Shown here: piece after piece, positions 26,607-35,401 of the stretch
Layout: the number at the start of each line of letters is the position of its first letter
How positions within the stretch are numbered: position 1 is the first letter of the stretch
Source: JAMIFN01 sp964544605
GTDB taxonomy: Bacteria; Pseudomonadota; Gammaproteobacteria; Burkholderiales; Burkholderiaceae_C
DNA length: 64,000 bases
Direction of reading: 5' to 3'
NCBI GenBank assembly: GCA_964544605.1
Contig: CAZJBX010000005.1
Location: 33,373-97,372 of the forward strand
Notes under the pieces: generated by a model
Databases searched by the model: none
What the model saw: the letters and a program-made list of their open reading frames with translations, nothing else
What the model was told of the DNA's origin: nothing
Position numbers and translations under genes: made by a program

Positions 26607-28409
26607 ATGAGAAAAAAGATGGCTCTCCCCCGCTTGCCCAGCCTGCTGCTGGCGCTTTTATTGCCCCTGTCATCGGCTTGGGCAGAAAGCCCCGCGCCAG
26701 CCGATTCGGGCATGAATGCGACTTTGCTCTACAACAGCTTGCACGCCGAGATGCTGGCGGCCTCTGGGCAGATGCAGACGGCAGCGCAATTGATGCTGGG
26801 CGTGGCGGAAATGGACAAAGATCGCCCCGAGCTGTATGAGCGCGCCACCGAGCTGGCTTTGCAAGCGGGCCATGTGAAGCTGGCTTTGAAGGCGGGACAG
26901 GCTTGGCGCAAGGCCGAGCCGACCTCAGCCGATGCTGCCCGCTATGTGCTGCAATTGCATTTGCTGCTGGGGCAAAAACGGCCCGCAGTGCAGGCGTTTG
27001 ATGATTTCTTGCGCAACAGCCCCAGCGATGCCTTGGGCGGCGCTTTGCAATTGCTGCCGGCTTTGTTTGCGGCCAGAAACCCCGGCGGCAACCAGCCCGC
27101 CATGCTGGATGCGGCCACGGCCCAAGCCCTAGATGCCGTGCTGCTGCCCTATACGCAAAAGCCGCCCCATGCGGCGGTGGCTTGGGCGGCGCTGGCCAGC
27201 TTGCGCCAAGAGAGCGAGCAATACCCGCAGGCTTTGCAGGCGGCGCAGCAGGCGCTGGCGGCAGATGTGTCACAAAGCGCAGCGGCTTGGGTGCTGCTGG
27301 AGCTGCTGATGCCACAAGGCCGCACGGCGGCGCAGTTGGGTTTGTCGCTTAATGAAATTGAAGCGGGCCGCGCCAGCTTGGAGCACTACGCCGAGAAGGG
27401 CGAGCCTGATGCGGCCTTCCGCACCCGCTACAGCGCCTATTTGCTGGACCAACAGCGCCCGCAAGAGGCTTTGGCGCAAATTCAACGGGTGAAGGCCGAG
27501 CGCCCCGAGGCCGCCCGCATTTGGCTGATGGAAGGCTTGGTGCTGCTGGAGAGCAAAGCGCTGGATGCGGCGCAAACCAGCCTAGAGCAAGCCCTGAGCC
27601 TGCTGCAAGTACAGGTGCAAGAGAGCGACGATGACGGCCCTGTGAAGCTGCGCGATGAGGCCCTGCTGTCTTTGGCTTTGCTGGCACAAGAGCGCGGCGA
27701 CTATGCCCAAGGCCATGCTTGGCTGAATCAACTGGCCGAGGCCGAAAGCCCCAAAGCCCTGCGCCGCCGCGCCGCTTTGTTCAACCAGGAAGGCCGCTGG
27801 CAAGAGGCGCTGGGGCAATTGCGCCGCCTGCCCTTGGGGCTGGAAGTCACCCCGCGCAGCCTGCTGATGGCCGAGGTGCAAGTGCTCAACCAAGCCAAGC
27901 AATACACGCAGGCACACGCGCGCTTGGCCGCTTTTGTCAAGGATGAGCCTGAGGACGCCGATGCCCTGTATATGCTGGCCATGCTTGATGAGCGCTTGGG
28001 CCAGTTTGCGGCGATGGAGCAGCGCCTGCGCAAGGTCATGCGCTTGCAGCCCAATGACCCCCACGCCTTCAATGCCTTGGGCTATACCTTGGCCGACCGC
28101 AATGAGCGCCTGGACGAGGCCAAGGCTTTGATTGAGCAGGCGCTGAGCCTGAGCCCCAACGACCCCATGATGCTCGACAGCCTCGGCTGGGTGGCATACC
28201 GCCTGGGCCATTTGCCAGAGGCGCACAAGCTGCTGGGCCAAGCCTATGCGGTGCTGCCCGATGCCGAGGTGGCGGCGCATTTGGGCGAGGTGCTGTGGCA
28301 AATGGGCGAGCGCGATACCGCCAAGGAAGTTTGGCGCAGCGGCCTAGAGCAAGAGCCGAGCAATGAGGCTTTGCAGCAAACTTTGCGGCGCTTTGAGGTG
28401 AAGTTTTGA
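26607..28409 (+). CDS. Exported tetratricopeptide repeat protein
   Basis: A 600-residue protein with an N-terminal signal peptide (LPSLLLALLLPLSSAWA, cleavage after SAWA) and many TPR helices, for example ELYERATELALQAGHVKLAL, ALGYTLADRNERLDEAKALI and DSLGWVAYRLGHLPEAHKLL. TPR arrays bind other proteins, so I infer a periplasmic or outer-membrane-associated scaffold. It lies between mutM and lolB, where many Burkholderiales have a TPR gene of this kind, and its stop overlaps the lolB TTG start, suggesting linked expression with lipoprotein sorting. Confidence 0.85.
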   Translation: MRKKMALPRLPSLLLALLLPLSSAWAESPAPADSGMNATLLYNSLHAEMLAASGQMQTAAQLMLGVAEMDKDRPELYERATELALQAGHVKLALKAGQAWRKAEPTSADAARYVLQLHLLLGQKRPAVQAFDDFLRNSPSDALGGALQLLPALFAARNPGGNQPAMLDAATAQALDAVLLPYTQKPPHAAVAWAALASLRQESEQYPQALQAAQQALAADVSQSAAAWVLLELLMPQGRTAAQLGLSLNEIEAGRASLEHYAEKGEPDAAFRTRYSAYLLDQQRPQEALAQIQRVKAERPEAARIWLMEGLVLLESKALDAAQTSLEQALSLLQVQVQESDDDGPVKLRDEALLSLALLAQERGDYAQGHAWLNQLAEAESPKALRRRAALFNQEGRWQEALGQLRRLPLGLEVTPRSLLMAEVQVLNQAKQYTQAHARLAAFVKDEPEDADALYMLAMLDERLGQFAAMEQRLRKVMRLQPNDPHAFNALGYTLADRNERLDEAKALIEQALSLSPNDPMMLDSLGWVAYRLGHLPEAHKLLGQAYAVLPDAEVAAHLGEVLWQMGERDTAKEVWRSGLEQEPSNEALQQTLRRFEVKF

Positions 28410-28993
28410 GGCCGCTGGGTTCGGCTGTGGCCGCCGCTTTTTGCGCGGTAGGCGTGCTGCTGCTATCGGCCTGCGCCAGCGCGCCTGTGCCACCTGCCCA
28501 GCATGGGCAAGGCAGCGCCGTGGTGCAAGAAGCCGTGTTTGAAGCGGCAGGCCGCATCAGCCTGAGCACGCCGCCCACACCCACGGAAAAAGGCCAGTCT
28601 TTTATCGCCCAATTCCGTTTTTTGGGCGGCGAGCAGGCAGGGCAATTGCATTTGTACGCGCCCACGGGCTCGGTGGTGGCGGGCCTGTATTGGCAGCCAG
28701 GTTTGGCCGTGCTGCGCCAAGGCGATGACAAACGCGTTTACGACACGCCCGAGGCCATGATGGAGGCGGCGCTGGGCAGCAGCCTGCCCCTGCCGTTTTT
28801 ACTGGCGGCTTTAAAAGGCCAAAGCAGCGCCCCCCGAGACGACTGGCAACTGGACTTGCAACAATACGACAAGGGGCTGATTCAGGCCGAGCGCTTGCAG
28901 CCCCTGCCCCGCGTGAAAGTGCGCATCAAATTGGATGAAACCCCCAGCGAAAAATCGCCTGTACCGCCCAGCCAGGGTGGCTTCACACGATAA
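28406..28993 (+). CDS. lolB: Outer-membrane lipoprotein LolB-like
   Basis: LolB accepts lipoproteins from the periplasmic carrier LolA and inserts them into the outer membrane. This 195-residue protein has a lipoprotein signal with lipobox LSAC (AAAFCAVGVLLLSACASAP) and the LolB pattern AAGRISLSTPP, QSFIAQFRFLGGEQAGQLHL, LPFLLAALKGQ. A TTG at 28406 overlapping the TPR stop (TTGA) gives the longest reading; a GTG at 28427 is a possible alternative. ispE, which often follows lolB in this order, is absent; hisI follows instead. Confidence 0.85.
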   Translation: MRPLGSAVAAAFCAVGVLLLSACASAPVPPAQHGQGSAVVQEAVFEAAGRISLSTPPTPTEKGQSFIAQFRFLGGEQAGQLHLYAPTGSVVAGLYWQPGLAVLRQGDDKRVYDTPEAMMEAALGSSLPLPFLLAALKGQSSAPRDDWQLDLQQYDKGLIQAERLQPLPRVKVRIKLDETPSEKSPVPPSQGGFTR

Positions 28994-28996
28994 GCA

Positions 28997-29395
28997 ATGA
29001 TGAATAATTTAGACGATATGAAGTGGGATGAGCAGGGCTTGATGCCTGCCATTGCCCAAGAAAAAGGCAGCAAAGATGTGCTGATGGTGGCTTGGATGAA
29101 CCGCGAAGCCTTGGCCAAAACCATTGAACTGGGCCGCGCCGTGTATTTCAGCCGCTCGCGCGGCAAGCTGTGGTTCAAAGGCGAGGAATCGGGCCATGTG
29201 CAAACCGTGCACAGCATCCGCACCGATTGCGACCGCGATGTGATTTTGCTGGAGGTCACGCAACTGGGCCACGAGCCTGGCATTGCCTGCCACACAGGGC
29301 GGCATTCTTGCTTTTACCAGCAGCTCGACAGCAGCGGGCAGTGGCAGGCGGTTGAGCCTGTTTTGAAAAACCCTGACGACATTTACAAAGCATGA
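28997..29395 (+). CDS. hisI: Phosphoribosyl-AMP cyclohydrolase
   Basis: Third enzyme of histidine synthesis, opening the purine ring of phosphoribosyl-AMP (132 residues). Conserved features are LMVAWMNREALAKTIELG, YFSRSRGKLWFKGEESGH, the metal-binding DCDRD and the zinc ligands in GIACHTGRHSCFYQ. Separate HisI and HisE, as here, is normal for betaproteobacteria. It overlaps hisE by ATGA. The other his genes are not in the window. Confidence 0.95.
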   Translation: MMNNLDDMKWDEQGLMPAIAQEKGSKDVLMVAWMNREALAKTIELGRAVYFSRSRGKLWFKGEESGHVQTVHSIRTDCDRDVILLEVTQLGHEPGIACHTGRHSCFYQQLDSSGQWQAVEPVLKNPDDIYKA

Positions 29396-29742
29396 GCGCC
29401 ATGAGTGATTCCGTTTTAAGCCAACTCTCTGCCACCATTGCCAGCCGCAAGCAGGCCGATCCCAGCAGCAGCTATGTGGCCAAGCTGCTGGCCAAAGCGC
29501 CCGACGCCGCCTTGAAGAAAGTGGCCGAGGAAGCGGGCGAGTTCATCATGGCCTGCAAAGACGCTGAGGTCAGCCAAAACCCCGCCCCAGCCGTTTATGA
29601 GGCCGCAGACCTGTGGTTTCACAGCTTGGTGGCGCTGGCGCATTTGGGCATTTCAGCAGATGCTGTTTTGGCTGAACTGGCGCGGCGCGAAGGACTCAGC
29701 GGTTTGGCCGAAAAAGCCGCCCGCCCCAAAGAGGATGGATGA
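29392..29742 (+). CDS. hisE: Phosphoribosyl-ATP pyrophosphatase
   Basis: Second enzyme of histidine synthesis, removing pyrophosphate from phosphoribosyl-ATP (116 residues). The MazG-like all-alpha fold is recognised by SSYVAKLLAKAPDAALKKVA, EEAGEFIMACKD and YEAADLWFHSLVAL, with the metal-binding acidic residues in EEAGE and EAADL. The ATG at 29392 overlaps the hisI stop; 29401 is an alternative start. Confidence 0.94.
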   Translation: MSAMSDSVLSQLSATIASRKQADPSSSYVAKLLAKAPDAALKKVAEEAGEFIMACKDAEVSQNPAPAVYEAADLWFHSLVALAHLGISADAVLAELARREGLSGLAEKAARPKEDG

Positions 29743-30152
29743 TGGACAAACGAATCTTGCCCCATGCCGACATTGCCCCCAACAACGCCTTTGTCGTGAA
29801 TGAGCCAACGCGCAGCCTGATGCGCATCGGCTGGCTCAGTTACGGCCTGCACTTATTGGTGGCGCTGGCCGCCGTGGTGCCCAGCTTGCAGGTGAGTGTG
29901 GTGGTGCTGGTGGTGTCGTTTATTTTGGACTTGGTTTACAAAGAGAACGCCCAAGGCACTTGGCAAGAGAGCCACTTTGATTGGCGTTTGAAGTCGGTGG
30001 TGTGGGCGGGCGTGGCCTATGTGCTCACCGCGCCGCTGTGGTTGTTGTTGTTTGTGCCCGGCTGGATTGCCTGGGGCGTGATTTCCATTTGGTTCCTCTA
30101 CCGCATTATCAAAGGCATGGCACGGATGCACGCGCAGCGGGCCATCGTTTGA
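29739..30152 (+). CDS. Small inner-membrane protein (DUF4870-like)
   Basis: A 137-residue protein with three or four hydrophobic segments: SYGLHLLVALAAVVPSLQ, VVVLVVSFILDLVY, VWAGVAYVLTAPLWLLLFVP and WGVISIWFLYRII. The charged end RMHAQRA is probably cytoplasmic. It starts inside the end of hisE (ATGATG at 29739), an arrangement seen after hisE in other Burkholderiales. Function unknown. Confidence 0.75.
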   Translation: MMDKRILPHADIAPNNAFVVNEPTRSLMRIGWLSYGLHLLVALAAVVPSLQVSVVVLVVSFILDLVYKENAQGTWQESHFDWRLKSVVWAGVAYVLTAPLWLLLFVPGWIAWGVISIWFLYRIIKGMARMHAQRAIV

Positions 30153-30167
30153 TGTGGACTTGATTTG

Positions 30168-31394
30168 ATGAAGAAAAAACTGTTTCCCCTCCTCCTCGCC
30201 GCCAGCTTGGGCGGCGCTTTCCATGTGCAGGCGCAAGAGGCCGCACCTGTGCTCAATCAGGCCGAATACCAAGCTTGCCTGAACAATTTGCGCGCCAGCG
30301 CCGCCTTTAGCGGCATACAGGCCAGTACTTGGGCCAAAGCTGCGCCGCAATTGCAGGCCGATGGCACGGTGCTGCCCCTGCTCAATCGCCAGCCCGAATT
30401 CACCATGCCCGTGTGGGACTATATGGCCGTGCTGGTGGATGCCGAGCGCATGACGGAAGGCCGCATGGCCTATGCCACTTGGCGGGCAAGCCTCAACCCC
30501 ATTGCCCAGCGCTATGGCGTATCGCCCTATTTGGTGATGGGCGTGTGGGGGGTGGAAAGCAATTTTGGCCAAAACCTCGGCCAGCGCCCTTTGCTGACCT
30601 CGCTCTCTACCCTGTCTTGCTTTGGCCGCCGTCAGGCTTACTTCCGTGGCGAGTTCGCCAACACCTTGCGTATTTTGCAAAACGGCGATGTGGCGCTTGA
30701 AAAGCTCACCGGCTCCTGGGCGGGCGCTTTTGGCCAAACGCAATTCATGCCCTCTACCTTTTTGCGCTTGGCGCAAGACGGTGATGGCGATGGCCGCAAA
30801 GACATCGTCGATAGCGTGCCCGATGCGCTGGCTTCTACCGCCAACTTCTTGGCCCGTGCGGGCTACCGCCGTGGCGAGCCTTGGGGCTATGAAGTGCGCC
30901 TGCCCAGCGGCTACAAAGGCATGAGCGGCCGCAAAAACAAGCAAAGCATGGGCGCTTGGCGGGCGGCGGGCATCACCCTGCCCAATGGCGCGGCTCTGCC
31001 CAATGGCATGGCGCAAGCGGGCCTGCTGCTGCCGGCGGGGGCAAATGGCCCCGCCTTTTTGGTGGGCAAAAACTTTGACACCCTCTACAGCTACAACGCC
31101 AGCGAGAACTACGCCTTGGCCATTGCCCATTTGGCCGATTTGATTGCCGTGCCGCAGGCCACGCCTGGCTTTGCCACCGCTTGGCCCACCGATGACGCGG
31201 GCCTGAGCCGCGCGGAGAACCGCGAGCTGCAAACCCTGCTCTTGGCCCGTGGCCACGACATTGGCGAGGTGGACGGCATGATTGGTGCCAAAACCCGCGA
31301 TGCCATCAAAATTGAAGCGACCCGCTTGGGCCTGCCTGCCAATGGCCGTGCGGGGCAAAGGCTGCTGCGCGCTCTGCGTGCGGGCAGCCGTTAA
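30168..31394 (+). CDS. Lytic murein transglycosylase, MltB type
   Basis: Periplasmic enzyme that cleaves glycan strands to 1,6-anhydromuramic ends (408 residues). A signal peptide (KKLFPLLLAASLGGAFHVQA) precedes the SLT_2 catalytic domain; the catalytic glutamate is in MGVWGVESNFGQN, followed by SWAGAFGQTQFMPSTFL and DGDGDGRKDI. The C-terminus carries a peptidoglycan-binding domain (NRELQTLLLARGHDIGEVDG, IGAKTRDAIK). A TTG one codon upstream is less likely than the ATG at 30168. The N-terminus has no lipobox, so it should be soluble, unlike MltB itself. Confidence 0.93.
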   Translation: MKKKLFPLLLAASLGGAFHVQAQEAAPVLNQAEYQACLNNLRASAAFSGIQASTWAKAAPQLQADGTVLPLLNRQPEFTMPVWDYMAVLVDAERMTEGRMAYATWRASLNPIAQRYGVSPYLVMGVWGVESNFGQNLGQRPLLTSLSTLSCFGRRQAYFRGEFANTLRILQNGDVALEKLTGSWAGAFGQTQFMPSTFLRLAQDGDGDGRKDIVDSVPDALASTANFLARAGYRRGEPWGYEVRLPSGYKGMSGRKNKQSMGAWRAAGITLPNGAALPNGMAQAGLLLPAGANGPAFLVGKNFDTLYSYNASENYALAIAHLADLIAVPQATPGFATAWPTDDAGLSRAENRELQTLLLARGHDIGEVDGMIGAKTRDAIKIEATRLGLPANGRAGQRLLRALRAGSR

Positions 31395-31411
31395 ACCACT
31401 AAGGGCGAGCC

Positions 31412-31738
31412 ATGCATTGGTTGTATTTGGGTTTGGCAATCGTGGCGGAAGTGATCGGCACTTCAGCCCTCAAAGCCTCGGCGGGCTTTAGCAAACTCGG
31501 CCCATCGCTGCTGGTGGTGCTGGGCTATGGGGCGGCTTTTTATTTGCTCTCGCTCACGCTCAAAACCCTGCCCGTGGGTGTGGCCTATGCCATTTGGTCG
31601 GGCGTGGGCATTGTGCTCATCAGCCTTGTGGCTTGGCTGTTTTTCAAGCAAAGCCTGGATGCACCCGCCCTCATTGGCTTAGGGCTGATTGTGGCGGGCG
31701 TGTTGGTGATTCAGCTCTTTTCTAAAACCGTGGCTTGA
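31412..31738 (+). CDS. Small multidrug resistance (SMR) family transporter
   Basis: A 108-residue protein with four membrane helices. The essential glutamate is in YLGLAIVAEVIGTSALKAS, and helix 3 carries GVAYAIWSGVGIVLISLVAW, both hallmarks of EmrE-type proton antiporters for cationic drugs. As for other family members, exact substrates (quaternary ammonium compounds or guanidinium) cannot be told from sequence. No regulator is adjacent. Confidence 0.92.
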   Translation: MHWLYLGLAIVAEVIGTSALKASAGFSKLGPSLLVVLGYGAAFYLLSLTLKTLPVGVAYAIWSGVGIVLISLVAWLFFKQSLDAPALIGLGLIVAGVLVIQLFSKTVA

Positions 31739-31811
31739 GCGCGGCGGCAAGGCCAGCGCCGCCTTGCGATAATCGGGCCTGTTTTGCCAGCCCCAAGAGA
31801 GAATCCCCCGC

Positions 31812-32714
31812 ATGTTTGAACTCAGCCTATTGGCGCCAGAAGCCGCCGTTGAAACCCTCAGTGATGCCCTAGAAGCCTTGGATGCGCTGTCCGTCAGCGT
31901 GGAAGACGCCGATGCCGAAACGCCTGCCGAGCAAGCCCTGTTTGGCGAGCCGGGTATGCCCGCACCCAAAGCGGGCTGGCAGCGCAGCAGCATCAAAGCC
32001 CTCTTTCCGACCGAGGCCGCCGCGCGCGAGGCCGCAGGCATTTTGGCTGCGCAAGATTTTTTTGAAGGCTGCGAGTTTTTGGCCTTGGCCGAAGTGCCCG
32101 AGCAAGACTGGGTGCGCCTGACGCAAAGCCAGTTTGAGCCTGTGGAAATCACGCCCGAATTTTGGATTGTGCCCAGTTGGCATGAAGCGCCTGCGCAGGC
32201 GCAAAAGGTCATGCGTTTGGATCCCGGTTTGGCCTTTGGCACAGGCACGCATCCCACCACCAGCATGTGTTTGCAGTGGATTGCCCGCCATGCCGATGCC
32301 GTGGCGGGCCAGCGCGTGCTGGACTACGGCTGCGGCTCAGGCATTTTGGCCATCGGCGCGGCCCTGCATGGCGCCGCTGCCATTGATGCCGTGGACATTG
32401 ACCCCGCCGCCGTGCAAGCCACGGGCGATAACGCCAAAAACAATGGCGTGGCCGAAGGCTTGATTCGCGTGGGCCTGCCCGATGTAGCCGAAGGCAGCTA
32501 CCCTGTGGTGCTGGCCAATATCTTGGCCACACCGCTGAAGGTGCTGGCCCCGCTTCTGGCCAAGCATGTGGCCGCTGGTGGGCATTTGGTGCTGGCGGGC
32601 ATTCTGGAGCGCCAAGAGGAGGAGCTGAAAGCCGCCTACGCCCCCTTTGTGGCGCTGGAAGTGGCGCAGCGCATGGATGGCTGGATTTTGATGACGGCGC
32701 AGAAAACCGCGTAA
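31812..32714 (+). CDS. prmA: Ribosomal protein L11 methyltransferase
   Basis: AdoMet-dependent enzyme that trimethylates ribosomal protein L11 (300 residues). The N-terminal substrate domain is followed by the Rossmann fold: MRLDPGLAFGTGTHPTTSMC, the AdoMet motif VLDYGCGSGILAIGA, AIDAVDIDPAAV, and VLANILATPLKVLAP. The protein ends GWILMTAQKTA. It is convergent with the TonB receptor gene, separated by 27 bases with no clear terminator. Confidence 0.95.
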   Translation: MFELSLLAPEAAVETLSDALEALDALSVSVEDADAETPAEQALFGEPGMPAPKAGWQRSSIKALFPTEAAAREAAGILAAQDFFEGCEFLALAEVPEQDWVRLTQSQFEPVEITPEFWIVPSWHEAPAQAQKVMRLDPGLAFGTGTHPTTSMCLQWIARHADAVAGQRVLDYGCGSGILAIGAALHGAAAIDAVDIDPAAVQATGDNAKNNGVAEGLIRVGLPDVAEGSYPVVLANILATPLKVLAPLLAKHVAAGGHLVLAGILERQEEELKAAYAPFVALEVAQRMDGWILMTAQKTA

Positions 32715-32741
32715 ACCCAGCTTGGTTCAAGCACTTTGCGT

Positions 32742-34826
32742 TTAAAAGCGGTAGCTGGTTTTGAGCCAGAGTGTGCGCCCTGGCTCGGGGGTTTTGCCTG
32801 TGCTGCCATAGCCGGGCAAGGCTTCACTGGCGCGTGAGAGGTGCTCGGCATATTGCTTGTTGAGCAAGTTGTCGATACCAGCATCAAGCTGCCACTGTGG
32901 GCTGATGGCATAACTGGCATAGGCCGATAAGACGCCAAAGCCTGCCGTAGTCGTGCTGTCTAGGCCAGCAATACTGCCCTTACCTGGGGCCACGCGCTTT
33001 TGCGCCGAGACCAAGCGCCACAGCAAACCCGCTTGCCAAGGGTCTGCGCCATAGCGTGCTTGCAGCTTCAGCTCCAGGGGCGGTGTTTGCGGCAAAGCCT
33101 GTGCATCACTGCGGTTGCGCCCCCGCACCCAAGCCAAGTCCGCTTCGCCTTGCCAGCGGCGGTTGATGCGCCAGTCGATGCCAGCTTCTAAACCCATGCT
33201 GGCCGCTTGGGTGTTGCGCACCACTTGGGGCAAGGCCCCACCCATGCCTGTAGGGGTTTTACCAAAGCGCAGATCGCTGCGATCGCCATCGATCAAGATG
33301 TGGTCGCGGACGCGGTTGGCAAAGGCGGCCACATGGCTGTGGCCCCAGTGGTGACGGCGGCTATAGCCCACATCCAGTTGCCAGGTTTTTTCGCTGCGGG
33401 TGTAAAAAGCGCTATTGCTGCTGGCGCTTTGCTTGCCTGTGCCCAGCAGCTCCCAGTAATCGGGCGCGCGCTCGGTATAACCCAAACCCGCATACCCATT
33501 GCCTTGCTCTGCATCATCGCTCCAATCTTGCTCCCAGCGGGCAAAAGCGCTGCCCAGCCATTGCTGGCGCTCTTGCCCAGCGCTGGCGGATTGCATGGGG
33601 CTGCGCTTGTCATGCGCCTGCCAGCGGTCGCCGCGCAGGCCGCTGATGAGGCGCTGGCGCTGGCTCACATGCCAACTGCTTTCGGCATAAAAGCCGTATT
33701 GCTCAATGCGGGCATCGTTTTGACGGAGAGCGGCGTGCAACATGTGTTGGGCGCTTGCGCCCATGGCCATGCGGCTGCTGTGGTGGTGGCTTTGGCCATC
33801 CAGCCCCACATCAAGCTGCCAGTTTTCAGCGGCATTCAGGCGGGCGCTGATTTTGCCGCTGCGGCTTTTTTGGGTGGGATTGCTGGCCATGTGCATGGCA
33901 GGTGGGGTGCTGCTACGCAGGCTGAAGTTGTCCATCACATGGTCGATGTCCTGCTGCTCCCATTGCAGCGCGAACTCGGGCAGCCAAGGGCGCAGTTGCT
34001 TTTTCTCGAAGCGCCATTGTGTGCTGTAGCGGGTAAATTGCACACCGTCCATGCCCCTATCGGCATAGGCGGCTTCGCCATCGCTGTGTTGCCAGCTCAG
34101 TTGCGCCAAGGTATGGGCATCGGGGCGGTAGGCTGCGCTCAATTGTTCGCTGTGGCGCGAGTAGGCACTGTGCACAGCGCTGCCCTTGGCATCGCTGTAA
34201 TCATCGGAGCGGGTATGGGTGGCCGTGGCACGCAGTTGCCAAACATGGTGCTGGTAGTGGGCATCAAGCATGGCATCGGCACGGCCATGGCTGGCTGCGG
34301 TGAGGCTGGCTTGGCCGCTCAGTCCATTGGGCGCATCGGCTGGCGCAGTGCGGCGCTCAAACAGCACCACCCCAGCCGGATGACCACCGCCGTAGCGCAC
34401 GCTTTGCGGGCCTTTGATGACGGTTAGCTTGTCATAGGCATCGGGGAAGACATAGGCCGTAGGCGGGTCCATGCGGTGCGGGCAAGCACCCAGCAGAACA
34501 CCGCCGTCGAGCAAGATGCCCAAACGCGAGCCCGCCATGCCGCGCAGCACGGGGTCGCCATCGGCACCGCCTTTGCGCACCACACTGAAGCCGCTGATGC
34601 TGCGCAGCACATCTGCGCCATCCAGTGCGGGCATGGGCTGACGCGCCAACTTGGGGTCGGTCTGAATGTGCAGCGCATCGCTGGGCGCTGAAACGCTGAC
34701 CACCACTGTGGGCAGGCTGACCGCTGCGCTGTTTGTGTCGTTGGTATTTGCGGCGCTTTGCGCCACTGCGCCAGCGCTACAGGCGCAGGCCAAAAGCCCC
34801 AGCAAGGGGAAAAAAATTTTTTGCAT
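32742..34826 (-). CDS. TonB-dependent receptor, copper-type
   Basis: Outer-membrane beta-barrel receptor (694 residues) driven by TonB. After the signal peptide (MQKIFFPLLGLLACACSAGA) come a plug domain with DGADVLRSISGFSVVRKGGA, VLRGMAGSRLGILLDGGVLL and GACPHRMDPPTAYVFP, and a barrel ending WLKTSYRF. The GACPHRMDPPTAY signature and the Met/His-rich loops (HHHSSRMAMGASAQHM) match the OprC-like copper receptor family. The ATG at 34826 begins the signal peptide; the longer frame to 35006 is rejected. A DUF2946 gene lies just upstream on the same strand, a pairing common for copper receptors. Confidence 0.88.
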   Translation of the reverse strand: MQKIFFPLLGLLACACSAGAVAQSAANTNDTNSAAVSLPTVVVSVSAPSDALHIQTDPKLARQPMPALDGADVLRSISGFSVVRKGGADGDPVLRGMAGSRLGILLDGGVLLGACPHRMDPPTAYVFPDAYDKLTVIKGPQSVRYGGGHPAGVVLFERRTAPADAPNGLSGQASLTAASHGRADAMLDAHYQHHVWQLRATATHTRSDDYSDAKGSAVHSAYSRHSEQLSAAYRPDAHTLAQLSWQHSDGEAAYADRGMDGVQFTRYSTQWRFEKKQLRPWLPEFALQWEQQDIDHVMDNFSLRSSTPPAMHMASNPTQKSRSGKISARLNAAENWQLDVGLDGQSHHHSSRMAMGASAQHMLHAALRQNDARIEQYGFYAESSWHVSQRQRLISGLRGDRWQAHDKRSPMQSASAGQERQQWLGSAFARWEQDWSDDAEQGNGYAGLGYTERAPDYWELLGTGKQSASSNSAFYTRSEKTWQLDVGYSRRHHWGHSHVAAFANRVRDHILIDGDRSDLRFGKTPTGMGGALPQVVRNTQAASMGLEAGIDWRINRRWQGEADLAWVRGRNRSDAQALPQTPPLELKLQARYGADPWQAGLLWRLVSAQKRVAPGKGSIAGLDSTTTAGFGVLSAYASYAISPQWQLDAGIDNLLNKQYAEHLSRASEALPGYGSTGKTPEPGRTLWLKTSYRF

Positions 34827-34920
34827 AAAACACCCAAAATCGCCCGAGCAGCGCCTAAGCAAAGGCACTGCCCAAAAGCAAAAAGAAAGGCAGCGGACGC
34901 AGAGGCCGGCTGCAAACGCT

Positions 34921-35358
34921 TTAGGTTCGGGTGTTCTCAGGCGGAGCACGCAAAGGTGGGCGCCAGTGGCCTTGTGCCACGGGGGGCTGGAAAGTCGGTG
35001 CGACAAAAGCGAGTGACTGCCTCCGCCACGGCACAGCCCTCAGTTGTGGCAAATCTAAAGTGGGCAAGACTGGGGTGTGTTGCAGCAGACACAGGGGACA
35101 GTCCAATTGGGCCCAAGCCTCTTGGCTGGGCTTGTCTGCTGGGTCTGTATCGGGCATGGCCACCCAGCGCATACCTTGGGTCGTGCAAATTTGCGTCCAG
35201 TTGCCATTGGGGGGCGTGCCCCAAGTGCGCATCAGGCTGGGTAGCAATGCCGCCAGCAGCAGTGTCGTCACAAGCAGCCACAGCAGCCCAGGTTTCCACG
35301 CCGCCTTGTGCCCAACACGAGGCCGTAGTGCAGCAGGAGTGGGGTGAAGCGGTGGCAT
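34921..35358 (-). CDS. DUF2946 family protein
   Basis: A 145-residue protein with one hydrophobic segment (GLLWLLVTTLLLAALLPSLM) and the family pattern NWTQICTTQGMRWVAMP plus DCPLCLLQ. Cysteine pairs of this type suggest metal contact; the family is frequently beside copper receptors and inferred to help copper handling, without biochemical proof. The ATG at 35358 gives a short cytoplasmic start before the membrane helix. It lies 94 bases upstream of the receptor gene and may be in the same transcript. Confidence 0.75.
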   Translation of the reverse strand: MPPLHPTPAALRPRVGHKAAWKPGLLWLLVTTLLLAALLPSLMRTWGTPPNGNWTQICTTQGMRWVAMPDTDPADKPSQEAWAQLDCPLCLLQHTPVLPTLDLPQLRAVPWRRQSLAFVAPTFQPPVAQGHWRPPLRAPPENTRT

Positions 35359-35401
35359 GGGTGAGAGGAGAAAAAACTGAGTCTGGCCGCTCGCGTGAAA
35401 G

